This document shows, one piece after another, positions 1 to 12,281 of a DNA stretch of 64,000 bases. The notes beneath the pieces were generated by a model. That model ran no database searches, was not told the origin of the DNA, and saw only the letters and a list, made by a program, of their open reading frames with translations. Position 1 is the first letter of the stretch, and each line of letters begins with the position of its first letter. The stretch is taken from NCBI GenBank assembly GCA_023053545.1, contig JAKZAN010000006.1, forward strand, positions 11,229,412 through 11,293,411, in the 5' to 3' direction. The DNA comes from Lepidurus packardi. Its lineage: Eukaryota > Arthropoda > Branchiopoda > Notostraca > Triopsidae. The position numbers and the translations under genes are program-made.

Positions 1-21
1 GTGTTTCAATTAATTAAATAG

Positions 22-3000
22 TCTGCCAGCCGAAAGTGAAAGTATCGAAGACGACATGTACGACCCACCGGAACTGGACCCAATAACATCGGGAGCAGTG
101 AAAAAATGTTTGCAACACGCATACCGTTTTGTTGCAGAAGGAAAACTCAAAGCCCAAATTAGGAGCTTAAAAAGAGAAATCTCAGCTGTAGCGGGTAACT
201 ATCTATTTTGTAAAGTTGAATTGCCAATGGTGCGTAAAAGATGAAAAGTAATATTAAAGGTAAGTTGCTGTAAGTTTTGTCTCTACATGGTTATATTATA
301 GTGTCTATTAGTCTTCCGATTCTCTGGGTTAGTTCTTGTAGTCTAATTTAGATTCCGTGGATTGTAGTTGTGCATGCCAAATTTTTGCAGTAGGCATTAA
401 GTATGACTTTTTGCTTTATCGGTTTCAAAGTGGGGCGCAGATAGGTGAAGATTGCGAGCATGGTTTTTATGTGTAAATTTTATGTATTTTTATAAATACA
501 TGAATTTTGCTTAAGGGGGCTGTATTTCCGTAAATGCGAAAATAAGTGCGAAAATTTCCTTTTGGTGTAGAATGCGTAAGTATCAGGCCTCAAAATAATT
601 GAGGCAGTTCGGAAACCAGAAAGACAAGAGCGTCTTCCTGCTCCGGGTGGGATATTTTATATGGCCAAACATGTGGCCAAACACGTGCCAGTCGCGTGAT
701 GTCACGTGACTCAGGAGGGCTGAGATCCGCTTCACATATTTTGTCAAAATCAAAGGCGAAAAAGGGCTGGATACCAATTTTTTCGTCTTTACCTTCCAAA
801 CGCCAGACTTACGAGATCCCTAATCGGTATCAGCTTAAAATGAATTAATTAAAATTGGGGAAACTTGTGTCACTATAGTCCCTTTGTACTATACGCAAAA
901 GCCCGCCAACCCTCTAAGTTTCCAAGGGCGTTTTTTGAGATCAATTACTATTATAAAAGAGTCAAACTTGTAACTTGCTGAAAACGATATAGTTTTGCAT
1001 ATTGGAGGCCTTTTCGATACATATGAGCCTAAAAAGGTTAATTTTTTTGAAATCGGGGAATCTGTGTCACTGTTCCCTTTGTACTATACGCAAAAGCCCG
1101 CCAACCCTGTAAGGTTCCAAGGGCGTTTTTTGAGATCATCTACTATTATAAAAGAGTCAAACTTGCTGAAAACGATATAGTTTTGCGTATTGGAGGCTTT
1201 TTCGATACATATGAGCCTAAAAAAGTTAATTTCTTTGAGATCGGGGAATCTGTGTCACTGTTCCCTTTGTCCTATACGCAAAAGCCCGCCAACCCTGTAA
1301 GTTTCCAAGGGCGTTTTTTGAGATCAATTACTATTATAAAAGAGTCAAACTTGTAACTTGCTGAAAACGATATAGTTTTGCGTATTGGATGCCCTTTCGA
1401 TACATATGAGCCTAAAAAAGTTAATTTCTTTGAGATCGGGGAGATCTGTGTCACTGTTCCCTTTGTCCTATACGCAAAAGCACGCCAACCCTGTAAGGTT
1501 CCAAGGGCGTTTTTTGAGATCAACTACTATTATAAAAGAGTCAAACTTGCTAAAAACGATATAGTTATGCGTATTGGAGGTCTTTGGGAGAACATGTGAG
1601 CTCAAAAGTGTTACATTCTTTCATATGGAGAAACCGTGTCAGTTGTCCCTTAATTTCTCTTACACGCAAAAGCCGGTAATTCTCTGGAAGGCGCACAGGG
1701 CATTTTTGGGATCTACTGTTACATATGCTACTTCTGTTAGGAAATTTATCGAGAATATCCCAGCTAAAGTGATGTAGTTGCTTACTTTTAATTCAGACCA
1801 ATTGTGTTGCTTTACTTATTCTAAGATACAAATTATTTCATTATTCTAAGATCTGCAAATTATTTAGCTTTTCTTAAGCTCCGCTCTGCACTGTATTGTA
1901 TATAATAAGCACGCAGATCACAAACATGACTCAACCTTGTAGGGCCCGCATTATATTTTTTGGTTACCCTTATTAATGATGCCAGAGTGTAACTTTTAAA
2001 CTAGAAAACTTACTGAATTTATAGAAGTATATAATTATGCTGATTGAGTTCTATGTTCTTTTTTGCTTCCGGCTGGAATACGTGTAGGAAACCTCTGACT
2101 ATTTAACGTCTGAGTATTTTCAGTGTCGTATGGAATTCGCGATTGGAGAGTAGTCTATACAACCGAATGGTTTCGTGATTATACGCGTATTGTTCGGCCA
2201 ATCCTGGTAAGTACTGTTTTTTTACCAAATAATATTGGCGAGTGATTACCTGGAAAGCTTTTGTGTCAGCCTTTATTCAAATAAGATTAATCAACCTTTT
2301 GTGTGTCGTCTTTTTGTGTATTTCTTACAACATATGCTATCTTCCTGTATTGCAATTTGGTAACACTTTTCAAGTAACCATAGTATGCTTTGGTGAAGTG
2401 CTTCTTTATTGTTTCGCATGACCAGTCGTAATTATGTTGCAGGGTTTATTTAAGCTTCTGTGTAATACGTAAATAATTTCCACTCCAGTAAATGTGTCAT
2501 ATAATATTTATTGCGTGCTATATAATAGCTGGGATTTGCAATTTTGGTAAGTATATATATACACTTCGGAATATTTTGGAATATTTCGGAATATTTTGTT
2601 TTATTTGTAGTTCAGGAAAGTTTCCCATTAAGCGCGTTCATTTTATCTATGAGTACCAATCACATTTTAAAAACCTGTTTCCAGCCTTTATCTAATCTTA
2701 TTCAACCCTAATTTTGTACAGACACAAGCAAAAAGCGCGACCGTAAAAGAAAGGAAATATGCAACGTCAAGGACAAATGGGACCACAAGATCTTTATGTA
2801 TAATAAACTCCGAAACTATGTCGGGAATGCCACCGAGTTTCCTCCTTTGAGGCAACACGAAGACGAAGAAGAATGCGTTTTCGCTGAAAGTAGGCTCTCA
2901 TTCGTCGAGTCATTTTCGTTAAAAAATGACTTTAAAAAAAAACTTAGGTGAGGGCCAGACGAAGAAAAAAGCTATTTTGCTTTTTACGAAAGTAGAACGC

Positions 3001-3337
3001 CTTCAAGAACAACGTATCATAATTGAAAGAGAAATGGAGGATGTCGTTTCGTATTACAGCGAGAAGGAGAAGGCCCTGACAAACACTGATGTTTATCAAG
3101 TTTGTCCGCCTTACAAATCAGGCAGGTACAGTTTGCCTCAGCCATGCGAGGAGACGGTAGTGAAAGGTATGCGGGCTTTGCTTGCAAGAAGGAAGCAATA
3201 TGCGCTTTTATGCACAGCTGAGGCCATCAGACTATTTCGAGGTGCAGTCTATGAGCACAACCTGCACGTAGAAAATAATCCTGACTCGTCATCTGAGGAA
3301 GACGATTCTGACGAAGAATTGGAGGATGAATTCATAG
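22..3337 (+). CDS. Multi-exon gene of unknown function, 5' partial
   Basis: I do not recognise this gene. Four exons can be read: 22-194, 2124-2206, 2722-2889 and 2948-3337. Exon 1 ends in phase 1 (G|GTAACT) and joins exon 2 in frame; exon 2 ends before GTAAGT; exon 3 ends in phase 1 and joins exon 4 in frame. The exon 2 to exon 3 join does not keep frame, so a small exon (perhaps ending at the GTAAGT near 2547) is probably missing from the model. The protein is acidic and charged: exon 1 has a PPELDP stretch, exon 4 a probable coiled coil (LQEQRIIIEREMEDVVSYY) and a very acidic tail (SSSEEDDSDEELEDE). The coiled coil plus acidic tail loosely recalls the C-terminal part of KDZ-type transposases, a guess. 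It is convergent with the minus-strand gene that follows. Confidence 0.5.
857..1720. repeat. Tandem repeat, about 188-197 bp units, 4-5 copies
   Basis: The marker TGTGTCAC recurs near 866, 1063, 1251 and 1447, with a decayed copy near 1635. Spacings alternate 197, 188, 196, 188. The longer units carry an extra TAACTTG before CTGAAAACGATATAG, so the array looks like a duplicated pair. It lies in intron 1 of the gene at 22-3337. Each unit contains a short frame that is open by chance; I do not consider it coding. Confidence 0.85.
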
Positions 3338-3461
3338 GTAAGTATCATAAAAGCTAACACTTACTTAATAAGGATCACGAATGCTTTATTTATAACTGGT
3401 TCACACACTGGTTCACTTCGTAACTTCCAGACAGTAATCTTTCCGCTTCGAATTCTATCAC

Positions 3462-5380
3462 CTATTGTAGATTAAAACAACAATCAAGACTAACGTCTGC
3501 CTGTGATTCAACTGATCTTACCATGATCTCCGCTTGTGTGTCTTGGGCCCTTCCGAGATTCTCTCCGGCTGACGGGCTTATAACCTGCAAATTACTCTGC
3601 AACGAGGAACAAAAAAATCAGAAGATACATAAACCTGGCCGATTTTACTCGTAAAATAAATCTCGTTTTACTCGCTTAATAAGCTTTTCTTTTGGCATCT
3701 TGTTTGCTGCTTCGATTCTGGCTTTGTTGTTTACTAGCACGGATTCAGTTCCTGATGTTTTTGTCAGCTTCCACTTATTCTAAAACTGGACAAGAATAAA
3801 TGAAAATGCAAAATAAATATTTCTTCATTTTTACTTGCTTGACTTGCTCTTCGGCTATTTTGATTTTTACCACTCCCTTCTCTAAAATGTATGCTGTAAA
3901 AATAAACACGCACGAATCAACTAAACGAAATATTACTTGAGTACGTTATTAGAGGCTTCTTCACAACCAAAGTTTCTTTGCTTTGCCTTTCTCTAGCACC
4001 AGGCACGAAAGAAGGAACACTGACTAAATCTTTTGACGGTGCGGGCTCGTTTTCCTAAAACAATTTGGGAATACTAGAAGACAAAACAACAAAATAATGG
4101 AAGCTTACTTCGGTCAGTAGGGCAACGGTGTGGATCTGCTCCAGCTGGTCATTCGTCCGTTGAATGTCAGGAAATTCAAACATCTAATATTTTACGGAAA
4201 AAAATATACGTCCCATGTGTCAGAAATCCGATGACCCTTTATTACTCAATTTAGTATAAAGATATTCAACAGAGTACTTACCACATCAAGCTCAGGTTCA
4301 AGTTCTTGGTTATCTTTAACCGAATGGGTTGCTTGCGAAATAGACAGCTGCCAGGTCTTCCGAAATGAATCAATAATTAAACAAATGCTGAGACTAATTT
4401 ATGAGTAGCTATACTTGATTGCTATGTTCTTCCGCCGTTTTCGTTATTTTGGCTTCTTTCTCTAATTAATATTATAAGTAAGTAAATAGTTACTTATAAA
4501 AAGGCAATATTTACTTGAACATGTCTTTGTATCTTTAGCCTTCCTCGCTTTTGTGCGTTTTTTCTTCTCCCTTCCATGAACACCAGATGTCTGAGTATAC
4601 AAAATTTTTTTATGCGTTATATCAATTGGGAGTTCATCTACGTCTTCCTACATTTAAAACATGAAAACGCTCAAATACGTTAATACAGAGTTACCTTGTC
4701 AGCCACATGACCGTCAGCCGAGACTTCCACTGCATCCATGGCTTCCGCTGAATCCGGGAGCGGTTGTGAATCCTCTCTGAAAGTAACAAAGATGTAAAAA
4801 CTTAGAATATTATTATAAGGGCATACATGGCATGAAACAGAGTATCTTATGCGAATGCCTGTTAAATTTGTATGACTAAACTTGAGAGTGTACTTGTCAA
4901 CTGCAGAAATGTACTCGTCCTTCAGGAAGGTAAGGATACGATGGCCTCGTTGGCTTAAATCCCTTGACCTGCAGCTTTTCTCTTCCACGAAAATTTTTTC
5001 AATAGTTTCGTTATACGTTAGGAAACTTGTTCTATAGCTAGGCTTTCGCCCTAAAATAAGCAAGACGCTTGCGTAACCGACACCTTCTAATTTTGCCATC
5101 TGTAAAATAGTTTTTGTTTTCACATTCTTCTGCACTCATAGGGTTCTGTTTGGAGGAAAAAACTTACTTGTTTGTAAATAGACTGCTTAAAGCGCGATAA
5201 TGTGTTCGGCTGTAAGGAAGCATTGTCAAAACGTGCTCGCAGCTTTCCATTCCACTTTTCATTTATCACTTCTTTAAAATTCGTGGGTTTCTTACATTCT
5301 GAACAAGTTTTTCTTAAATAATGTAATGGCTCGCTGCAATGCGGGCAAGGCTTTTTATTGTTAATATTCCTTTTATTCAT
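3462..5380 (-). CDS. Eleven-exon gene, zinc-ribbon-like N terminus, function unknown
   Basis: Eleven exons can be chained on the minus strand with GT-AG introns and consistent phase. Exon 1 is 5380-5168 (ATG at 5380), exon 2 is 5099-4894, exon 3 is 4776-4695, and small exons follow down to a last exon from about 3583 to the TAG at 3464-3462. The product is about 410 residues. Residues 11-29 hold CPHC...CSEC (CX2C-X10-CX2C), a likely zinc-binding ribbon. Exon 2 is a compact, mixed hydrophobic and charged segment (YASVLLILGRKPSYR); the rest is low-complexity, rich in Lys and Glu, with basic runs such as REKKKRTKARK that could be a nuclear signal. No enzyme motif was recognised. The frame survives all ten junctions, which argues for a functional gene. 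Its convergent neighbour at 22-3337 may belong to the same unit, for example a two-gene DNA transposon, but I found no terminal repeats. Confidence 0.6.
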
Positions 5381-5460
5381 TATTTTTTTCCAATTTTCAG
5401 CAACCAATGTTTGTAAAAATAAACACAATGTTTGTAAACAAAAGCCATAGGACAAAAGCT

Positions 5461-6747
5461 CTAAGGAAGAACAACAGCACTCCTAGGGGCGTAAAACGCA
5501 AATTCTTAAGACACGATGGTGTCATATTTTATCTGGGTATACTGTACATACATTCGTAACTAAATCCGGAGAACGTGTTGAATTTCTTGACTCATTTCCA
5601 ACTCCACCATAACAATTCGACCTGTAACACGAGCAAAGTTGCCGCAAGTTTTCTTGAGATGTGTGATGATTGGATATTTGTCAACACCTTTGTCAATAAT
5701 GTTCCTAGCGTAATATTGCAGGTATGCTTGTACCTTATTTAATAGACTTCAAAAAATAAATCGTGTGTTAGCAATCCTGTCATGCAATTTTCGAGAAAAG
5801 TGGGTTCTAAATAGTACATTTGGAAATAAACAACACTCCTAAAACTCTCCTGCTGCTGTTCAGAAAATAGTTGCAAAATAGAGAAGCTCGGTGCATGGAC
5901 AGAAAATGACCGTACATTGTAAAACGAACTTCTAGCTCAAGTAACGCTAATTGGATTTACTCCAGTGTCGACCTACAAATACCATACTACGAAGAGCAGA
6001 AACCGATGCAATGTTTCCATGTATGCATGATTTGTTTGAAGCCTGATTTGCGTAAAACCTTTGCCAAAGATACAGACCTTTGTTTATATAGGCACTCGCC
6101 GCCACTTTGCGTAGACGACGGAATTAAATTAGAGAACCCAAGCCATATTGTGAACAGACCCCCAGTGTAGCACACGTCAGGTAATTTGCTCCCGTTTTAT
6201 TTTAAATTTATCGACTCCATCGGACTTTAGTCAAACTGAAAGCAGTCAAAGCTTAACTGTTAAGCAACCAGCGTGCATATTTTCACACTTTGTTAATTGA
6301 AAGCGTCATTACCGAATATTCTCGAATTATTCCTGCGTCACTAGGTTTTCGAACGTTTTCAAGTTTGTTCGCTCCCACTGGCTACATATTGCCATTAATT
6401 CGCTTAACAATAAGTCTCAAGTTCCCGTACACTGCCTTTCGTTTCCTATACTGAGACGAAAATTATTTCTCCACTTAAAAAAAATCAAATCTAATTTTAG
6501 CCATAGTCAAATTTCGCTTAATTCATCAAGTCTCGTAACTACCAACAAAGATACACTCCCAGGGAAAAATCCCGTGTTTAAAAAAAAGAAAATGTCAGTG
6601 GAATCCAATTTTTCCCATTTTTCGATCGAAAAAGGTAATATTAAATATTCCCCAGCAATGGCCGCCATAGCCGGTACCGCGTCCGAAGCCAGCTTAGCGA
6701 ACAATTTGCTGTCTTTGTTCCGTGCCGCTCAACGCGAGAGCATTCGC
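5461..6747. other. No gene recognised
   Basis: AT-rich DNA upstream of the minus-strand gene and left of the Harbinger element. Only short frames without recognisable domains are present. It presumably contains the promoter of the gene starting at 5380. Confidence 0.5.
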
Positions 6748-6750
6748 ATA

Positions 6751-6773
6751 AGCTGGCTTTACACTGGCCTGTC
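6751..6773 (+). repeat. Harbinger left terminal inverted repeat
   Basis: Begins AGCTGGCTTTACACTGG and is the exact reverse complement of 9866-9888. It is preceded by the target duplication ATA (6748-6750). Confidence 0.92.
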
Positions 6774-6922
6774 GGCCTGTCATGTCAGTCTGCCATGTCG
6801 TCACGACAGAGACAGCTTGACAGCTTTCTATTTACACTGGACTGTTGACATAATAGCTCCCATGATCCAGCGATCCACCCAGGGGTGTGGCTTTGAGAAG
6901 TTTGTTTTGAAACGAGGCAAAC

Positions 6923-8601
6923 ATGTTTACAAGACAAGAGGTTCGTTCTGTTAAATTGATGGTCCTGGTGAGCGATTTAGTGGTGCTACATCACTTGCTG
7001 GACGAGGAGAGCAATAACAGGATATGGGTTCGTGATTACCTTTCTGAAGAGTATGTATTTTATTATCGTAGTTGGAAGGTTTAACAATAGTCTGTACAGG
7101 AGCCGCCGGAGTCAGGGGGACTATGCAAATTTGATGCAAGAATTGCGAATTAATGAAGCTGGCAATGGACCCTTAGGATTTTTTGAGTACATGAGGATGA
7201 CGCCAAGACAATTCGACGAACTCCTTTTAATGGTAGAGCCGTATATCGCCAAACGGAATACAAATTTCAGGAATAGTCTTCCTTCAGGACTCCGACTTGG
7301 CGTGACCTTGAGGTAGAATGTATCATGAAAAGTTGTTGGAACGTTTTGTACAATATATTGTGACGCTGCAAAAAATATGCTTAGCTGTTTCCGCACATCT
7401 AGTGTCTTTGCACGTAGACCGGATGGTGTGCAACATTCTACTCTATCCTGTTTGCTTCGCGATAACTTGGCATGGGAGTAGAACTTAGACAGCATACAGG
7501 ACAGTTTCCTAAGATCTTTTGATCAATAAACACCTTTTACTTAACCATTTGTTGAACCCCTTGACGTTGTTATTGTCAACTCAAAACACCTTCTAAATTA
7601 CAACGTCACAATATTTCCATAGGTATTTAAGCACAGGCGATTTACAAAGAAGTGAATCTTATTCCTTCCGCGTTAGTCCTCCCTCTGTTTCAAAGATCCT
7701 GAGAGAAACTTGTATTGCGATTTGGAATGTCCTGCAACCCAGAGTTCTGCCAGCTCTTAATAAGAATCAGTGGCAAAATATCACCGACGATTTTTGGTCT
7801 ATCTGGAATTTCCCCAACTGTTTAGGAGCCATCGATGGAAAACACATTAAGATACAGTGTCCGGCCAACAGCGGATCCAAATACTTTAATTTCAAGGGAA
7901 CGTTCAGTTTTGTTCTCCTAGCAACATGTGACGCCAGATACAAGTTCACCTACGTGGATATTGGTAGCTATGGCGGCATTAGTGATGGTGGCATTTTTTC
8001 GTCCTCAACGCTTGGCAAAGCTTTGGCGAGAAATACTTTGGACATCCCAAATAAACTAACACTTCCCAATACGGACACCGAGTTAAGGGCCTTCTTTGTC
8101 GGCGACGAAGCATTTGGTCTCAGTCCCCGCATGATGCGCCCCTATTCAAGACGGGATGCCAGAAGCCTGAGTGAAGAGCAGAAAGTTTTTAATTACCGCC
8201 TTTCCAGAGCTCGACGAACAATTGAGAATGTCTTTGGAATTGCTACAAACATATGGCGAATCCTTCACAGCGTAATAATCGCGGACGTGGAAAACGCTAT
8301 TTGGTACGTCAAAGCCATTGTTTGCCTCCACAACCACCTAAAGGCGGAAGATGATTCAAAGCCGCCTGCTCAACGAATGTATTTCCCACCCAACTGCGTC
8401 GACCAAGAAGACCACAATGGTAACATCACTTTGGCAAACTGGAGGAACGCGGCGAACTCCCTTAATAGTTGCAGGCGACTTGGAAGCAATAACGCTAGTA
8501 GAGAAGCATTTGAACAGCGTGATGTACTAGCCAAGTTTTTAGTAACTCCGTTTGGAAGCGTGCCTTGGCAAAGCGCTATTGTAAACAGAGGCGCAAATTG
8601 A
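6923..8601 (+). CDS. PIF/Harbinger DDE transposase (HARBI1-like)
   Basis: Three exons, 6923-7050, 7100-7312 and 7623-8601, give about 439 residues. Intron 1 is 49 bp (GTATGT...ACAG, phase 2), intron 2 is 310 bp (GTAGAA...ATAG); both junctions restore the frame. The N-terminal part contains the helical segment (MTPRQFDELLLMVEPYI) typical of the family. The DDE_Tnp_4 nuclease domain follows: first Asp in LGAIDGKHI, second in VDIGSYGGISDGGIF, Glu in RRTIENVFG. The protein cuts and rejoins the element ends at short AT-rich targets and usually needs the Myb/MADF partner encoded on the opposite strand. Length and all three acidic residues match active family members, so the gene may be functional. 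The start at 6923 gives an in-frame leader; a second Met lies at 6959. Confidence 0.9.
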
Positions 8602-8706
8602 CAATGGAACGAGTTTTTCTTTTATTAAAATTGCACTTGAATGACTTGGATACAGAGGTGTGAGTACATTGAAAGAGTTACAGCATTGAAAATTCTCTGA
8701 GTATCT

Positions 8707-9599
8707 TTAATTACTATAAAGCTCCTCTTCTTCAAGATCTGAGATTATGTTATTTATTTGGCGTTTTGCTCGCAGGAACCTCGCCTTCGTCAGTTTCTTC
8801 AGCGCCATTCTGGTGGCAATCATGTAAGCATCAATGTCGTCCTGCACTGGAGCTTGTATTAGCATGGAATTGATCTCCGAATGGGTTTGCTTCAAAACAT
8901 CCAAAATTTGTGTTTTTCCATCAGACTTCCTTTTTCTAGAAAGAGCTGCTGACTTGTTGGAAACTGTTGAGGCAGTTGATGGACGGCTAAGATCAGGTTC
9001 AGCAAAGTGCGTTTCTACACAAATTCCTCTTCCTTATAAAACAGTTAATTTAACTTTTTATTAATTCACAATACGACGTTATTTACTGTGGGTTCGGCCA
9101 CGTTCTCCAAAGGAACATCAAGTTCGAAAATTTCATCGGTCACTTCTGCGCTAGGCCACTCGCCTTCCGTGTCATCGTTTAAAAAATTTGTGGCCCTCCT
9201 ATTTTTTAAACCTTCGATCATTCAGTCTTTAAGTTATAAATAATTCTTACTCTCTGTCCTCCATGTGGTCTTTAAGAAAAGCCATAGACTCCAAAAACTG
9301 CCATGGCTTCTTTTAAGCGCCTGACCCAGAAGGCGGTTTTTTATTTTCACGGCTGAATTTTTGGAGTAAAGTGCCCCAGCGTTTCTTGGCTTTATTTGGC
9401 CCAATGTCTTTAAAGCAAGAATAAGTTTATCTGCCGAATGACAGGGAAAAAAATATTTACCGGCTAAGCCCAATTCGTCTCTGATCATATTCCATGTGTT
9501 TTCAGCCTTAATAGAGTCCTTGTACGATCTGTCACTTTTGTCGTATAGATGACGATTATCCCGCACTAAGTTTATGAGTTTCACTTCCATTGACATCAT
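8707..9599 (-). pseudogene. Harbinger accessory MADF-domain protein, with in-frame stop
   Basis: Exons on the minus strand are about 9599-9461, 9407-9251, 9198-9087 and 9014-8707. The first intron is 53 bp and joins in frame. Exons 1-2 encode a MADF (Myb/SANT-like) DNA-binding domain: EVKLINLVRDNRHLYDK, then AKKRWGTLLQKF. An in-frame TAA at 9315-9313 sits inside the conserved stretch between SGSGA and KKPWQFLESMAFL, and the junction into the last exon is off by one base in my model. The last exon is a Lys/Glu-rich helical tail that probably contacts the transposase. In this superfamily the protein binds the element ends and brings the transposase to the nucleus. It is probably inactive here, unless it functions truncated. 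Confidence 0.72.
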
Positions 9600-9865
9600 T
9601 TTTAATATGTTTTTCTGTCGTTTTGATAACAAACCGCCTTCATACACAAGTATCAACAAAAAGGGCGGGAAACTGCACCACAACAACAGAAAAAGGCCCT
9701 GCCTTCCTAATCCTTGATTGGCGGAAGGGCTTCTGTCGCTTCTGTGCCGAAGCCAAAAGTAGAGCAGCGCTCAACTTCGTCTGTCTGCGTCTGTCAGGCT
9801 GCTTGTGTCGAGTTTTCTGCTTTTTTCCGTGGTTGTCTGTTGTCTGTCGCGTGTTTTGACACGCT

Positions 9866-9888
9866 GACAGGCCAGTGTAAAGCCAGCT
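9866..9888 (-). repeat. Harbinger right terminal inverted repeat
   Basis: Exact reverse complement of 6751-6773, followed by the ATA target duplication at 9889-9891. The adjacent subterminal 100 bp on both sides are rich in CTGTC/GACAG words, possible transposase or MADF binding sites. Confidence 0.92.
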
Positions 9889-9891
9889 ATA

Positions 9892-12270
9892 CACGGCTGG
9901 TCCGCCAGGTTTCGGTTTGTCAAGTCGGGTGGGATGACGTGCTTTTTCCGTGACTCAAATGAAACTTGTTCAAGCTGAAGACCTTACTAAGTTGTGTTTA
10001 AACATGAACAGTATTACTAAGAGTTGTTCCTTTTCTGTTTATTAGGTGGTGACAAATTTCACAAGCAGTTTACAAGTGTTCAGTGTGTGGTCCTTTCTCT
10101 CTTCCCGTTCCGCTCAGCCAACTTGATCCCCGTGCGTTTTGCCATCCTTTTGGAGACGAAAAAGACAAACGCAACTGTATCTGCTATTTATCTGCTAAGC
10201 TGAGGCTGGGTGGAGATACTATTATTCACCTTCTGATGGGAGCTGCCAGGAAGGAAAGGTATGCCAGGAATTCAAAGTGTTGTGGCCGGTTAGGTCTTTT
10301 GCTGCAACATTTGAATTTCCTGGGGGACAGAAAAGTCTTCGCTGTGCCATGCAATAGGTCTTAAATGGCAAAAACAGCGAAAACTTTTCTGGGGTCAGGG
10401 GTCAAACGGGTGTTGTGAGCCTCGACTGAAGAACGCGAAGACGTCGACAGGCAAGGGAAAAGGTTTCTTCTGTGGACATTTCTGAGTACATTATTTTCTG
10501 TTCAATTTTACTGTTGGAAACACGTTAGTAACGAAACCTTCATCTCTTTTACAGGCTTTCCCTCCATTTAGCGCTCCGTCTGCGATTTTGCCGTGTTTTC
10601 AAGATTGTTTGCTGTTCTGTGAGCCGGATAAGAACTTTTCAGAAGAGGTAAGAGCTTATTTTTATTTTTTCCAATGTGGTTTTTTGGTTTCTTTCCCTAG
10701 CCGAAGCGTTCACTTTATGTTTGAACATATTGGTAATAGGTTCATAGAAGGTAAGACTCATTTTCAAGTGTTTCAGTAGCTGAGTTTTAGCGCTTTTATT
10801 CCTATTTTACCGTTGTAATTCTTGTTCCTTTTTTTTCTAGGACGCTAATGAGACCACGAGAGAAAAGGAGGAATAACTCTCGAAGGGTTCTGGGTTGCAA
10901 CAATTAAGAAAAGGGAGCAGAACCTGCACCTGGTCGACTTGGGGAAAAATTGTCGTATTTTCTACCCCTGCTACGTCGAGAGGCGGGGGAAGGGACACAT
11001 TGGAGTCTTTCCAGAAAGGGGAGTACATTTCGTGCATTACTTCTTCTACATTACATTCGTCTTTTTGGGCAAGTCAAACTTATTTTTATAAACAAATTCG
11101 AAGAATTCGGTTTGAAAGAATGAAAACAGTTCTTGGTCAGTGTTTTCTTTCTTTCAAACTTGTCGCATTTTGTCATTTTTTAGGGAGATTTTATCTCAGC
11201 TTAGGGTCATTTCTTGTAAATTTCTGAGAAAACGCCCGGAAGAGAACTGAGCTGATCGTATGCCGTGTTAGTTACAACTATAGTAATATATTTTTATTTA
11301 TTTATTTAGTTTTTCGCTTCCAATAAGAAGGTGGACACGTTAAGCAATCCTTGGTCCTGGGGTTCAGATGACCTTGAGCTCCTGACTTGAGCTGAGTGGA
11401 CATGGGACTCCTTGGTGGATTTTGTGTACTGACGGTATTACGTTTGACATTAAGTTTAGTGCCTTTTCGGTGCTAATTTTCCCCATTTTTCCAAATAGGG
11501 TTTAGAAAAAGGAGCGCTTTGTATTGGACCATGCGTAAGCCCTGTAGTCTGGTTCCTTTGGTGAGCTTTCTTCAAATCCGCGCTGTTTTCAAGCTTGTCT
11601 ACCGAAGACGATATCAAATTTTGGAAGTCGAGGTAACCTTTTCGTTTCCCCAAAATAGCTGTTAATTCTCCAACTTTTGAGGGAAATTTCTTCTCATTTG
11701 AGTCTCTTGAGACATTCTTTTTAAGGAGCGCTAAAATTCAAAATACTGAATATTATAGTCCAATTTATCCTTTAATTTAGTGCAAAGTAAAAGATTTTGT
11801 ACATGTTCTAAGCTGTGAGATTCGGAAAGTCTTTTGCGTTAGAAAGAAAATGTCGTTTTTAGGATTTAGCGTTTGACTCGTTTGTATAAGTTCCCACTAA
11901 CTTTTTTTCTCCTTTCTGTGTTGTTTTGTAGGACCTCCGTATTGTAGACCGCGGAAAGAAGGGAGAAAGGAAACCTCTTTGGGCTGCGAAACTCGTACAA
12001 TGTCTCGAAGCGACAAGGAAGATGTGAATAAGTCGACTTGGCCAACGACTCAATCGTCTGGAACTTTAACTCTTTCTTGTCTTATTCACCGAGTGTCGAC
12101 AAAAGGTACAAACGCCGAATACCATACATTATAGCGTCTTTCATAGTGGTTAATACTGGTTGTTTTCTCTTTTCTAGTTCTCGGAGCCAAAAGGAAGCTA
12201 AAATGAAATATAAAATGAAGCTAATATAAAATATAAAATGAAGCTAATGAAAGCGGTCACAGCAAAATAT
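9892..12270. other. Gene-poor DNA with two diverged duplicated exon-like modules
   Basis: No protein was recognised. Parts of 10560-10960 resemble 11570-12050: a TGTTTTCAAG segment ending in a GAG|GTAA donor-like site, then a pyrimidine tract and TAG|GAC followed by a purine-rich block and GTCGACTTGG. Text around 10290-10380 also resembles 12890-12990. I read this as an old tandem duplication of a spliced transcription unit, coding or not. Confidence 0.4.
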
Positions 12271-12281
12271 CATCCACTTTA

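Larger units (their letters stand above)
6751..9888. mobile_element. Complete PIF/Harbinger DNA transposon (3138 bp)
   Basis: The element is bounded by perfect 23-bp terminal inverted repeats (6751-6773 and 9866-9888) and a 3-bp direct repeat ATA (6748-6750 and 9889-9891), the target duplication length expected for Harbinger. Inside are two divergently placed, tail-to-tail genes typical of the superfamily: a DDE transposase (plus, 6923-8601) and a MADF-type DNA-binding protein (minus, 9599-8707). The transposase is open throughout. The MADF gene has an in-frame stop, so the copy may lack one of its two proteins. Confidence 0.9.

Noticed and set aside
3424-3650. Possible final exon of the plus-strand gene (acceptor ACTTCCAG, open frame to TAA)
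   Set aside because: It is antisense to the last exon of the minus-strand gene, whose frame and splice signals are better.
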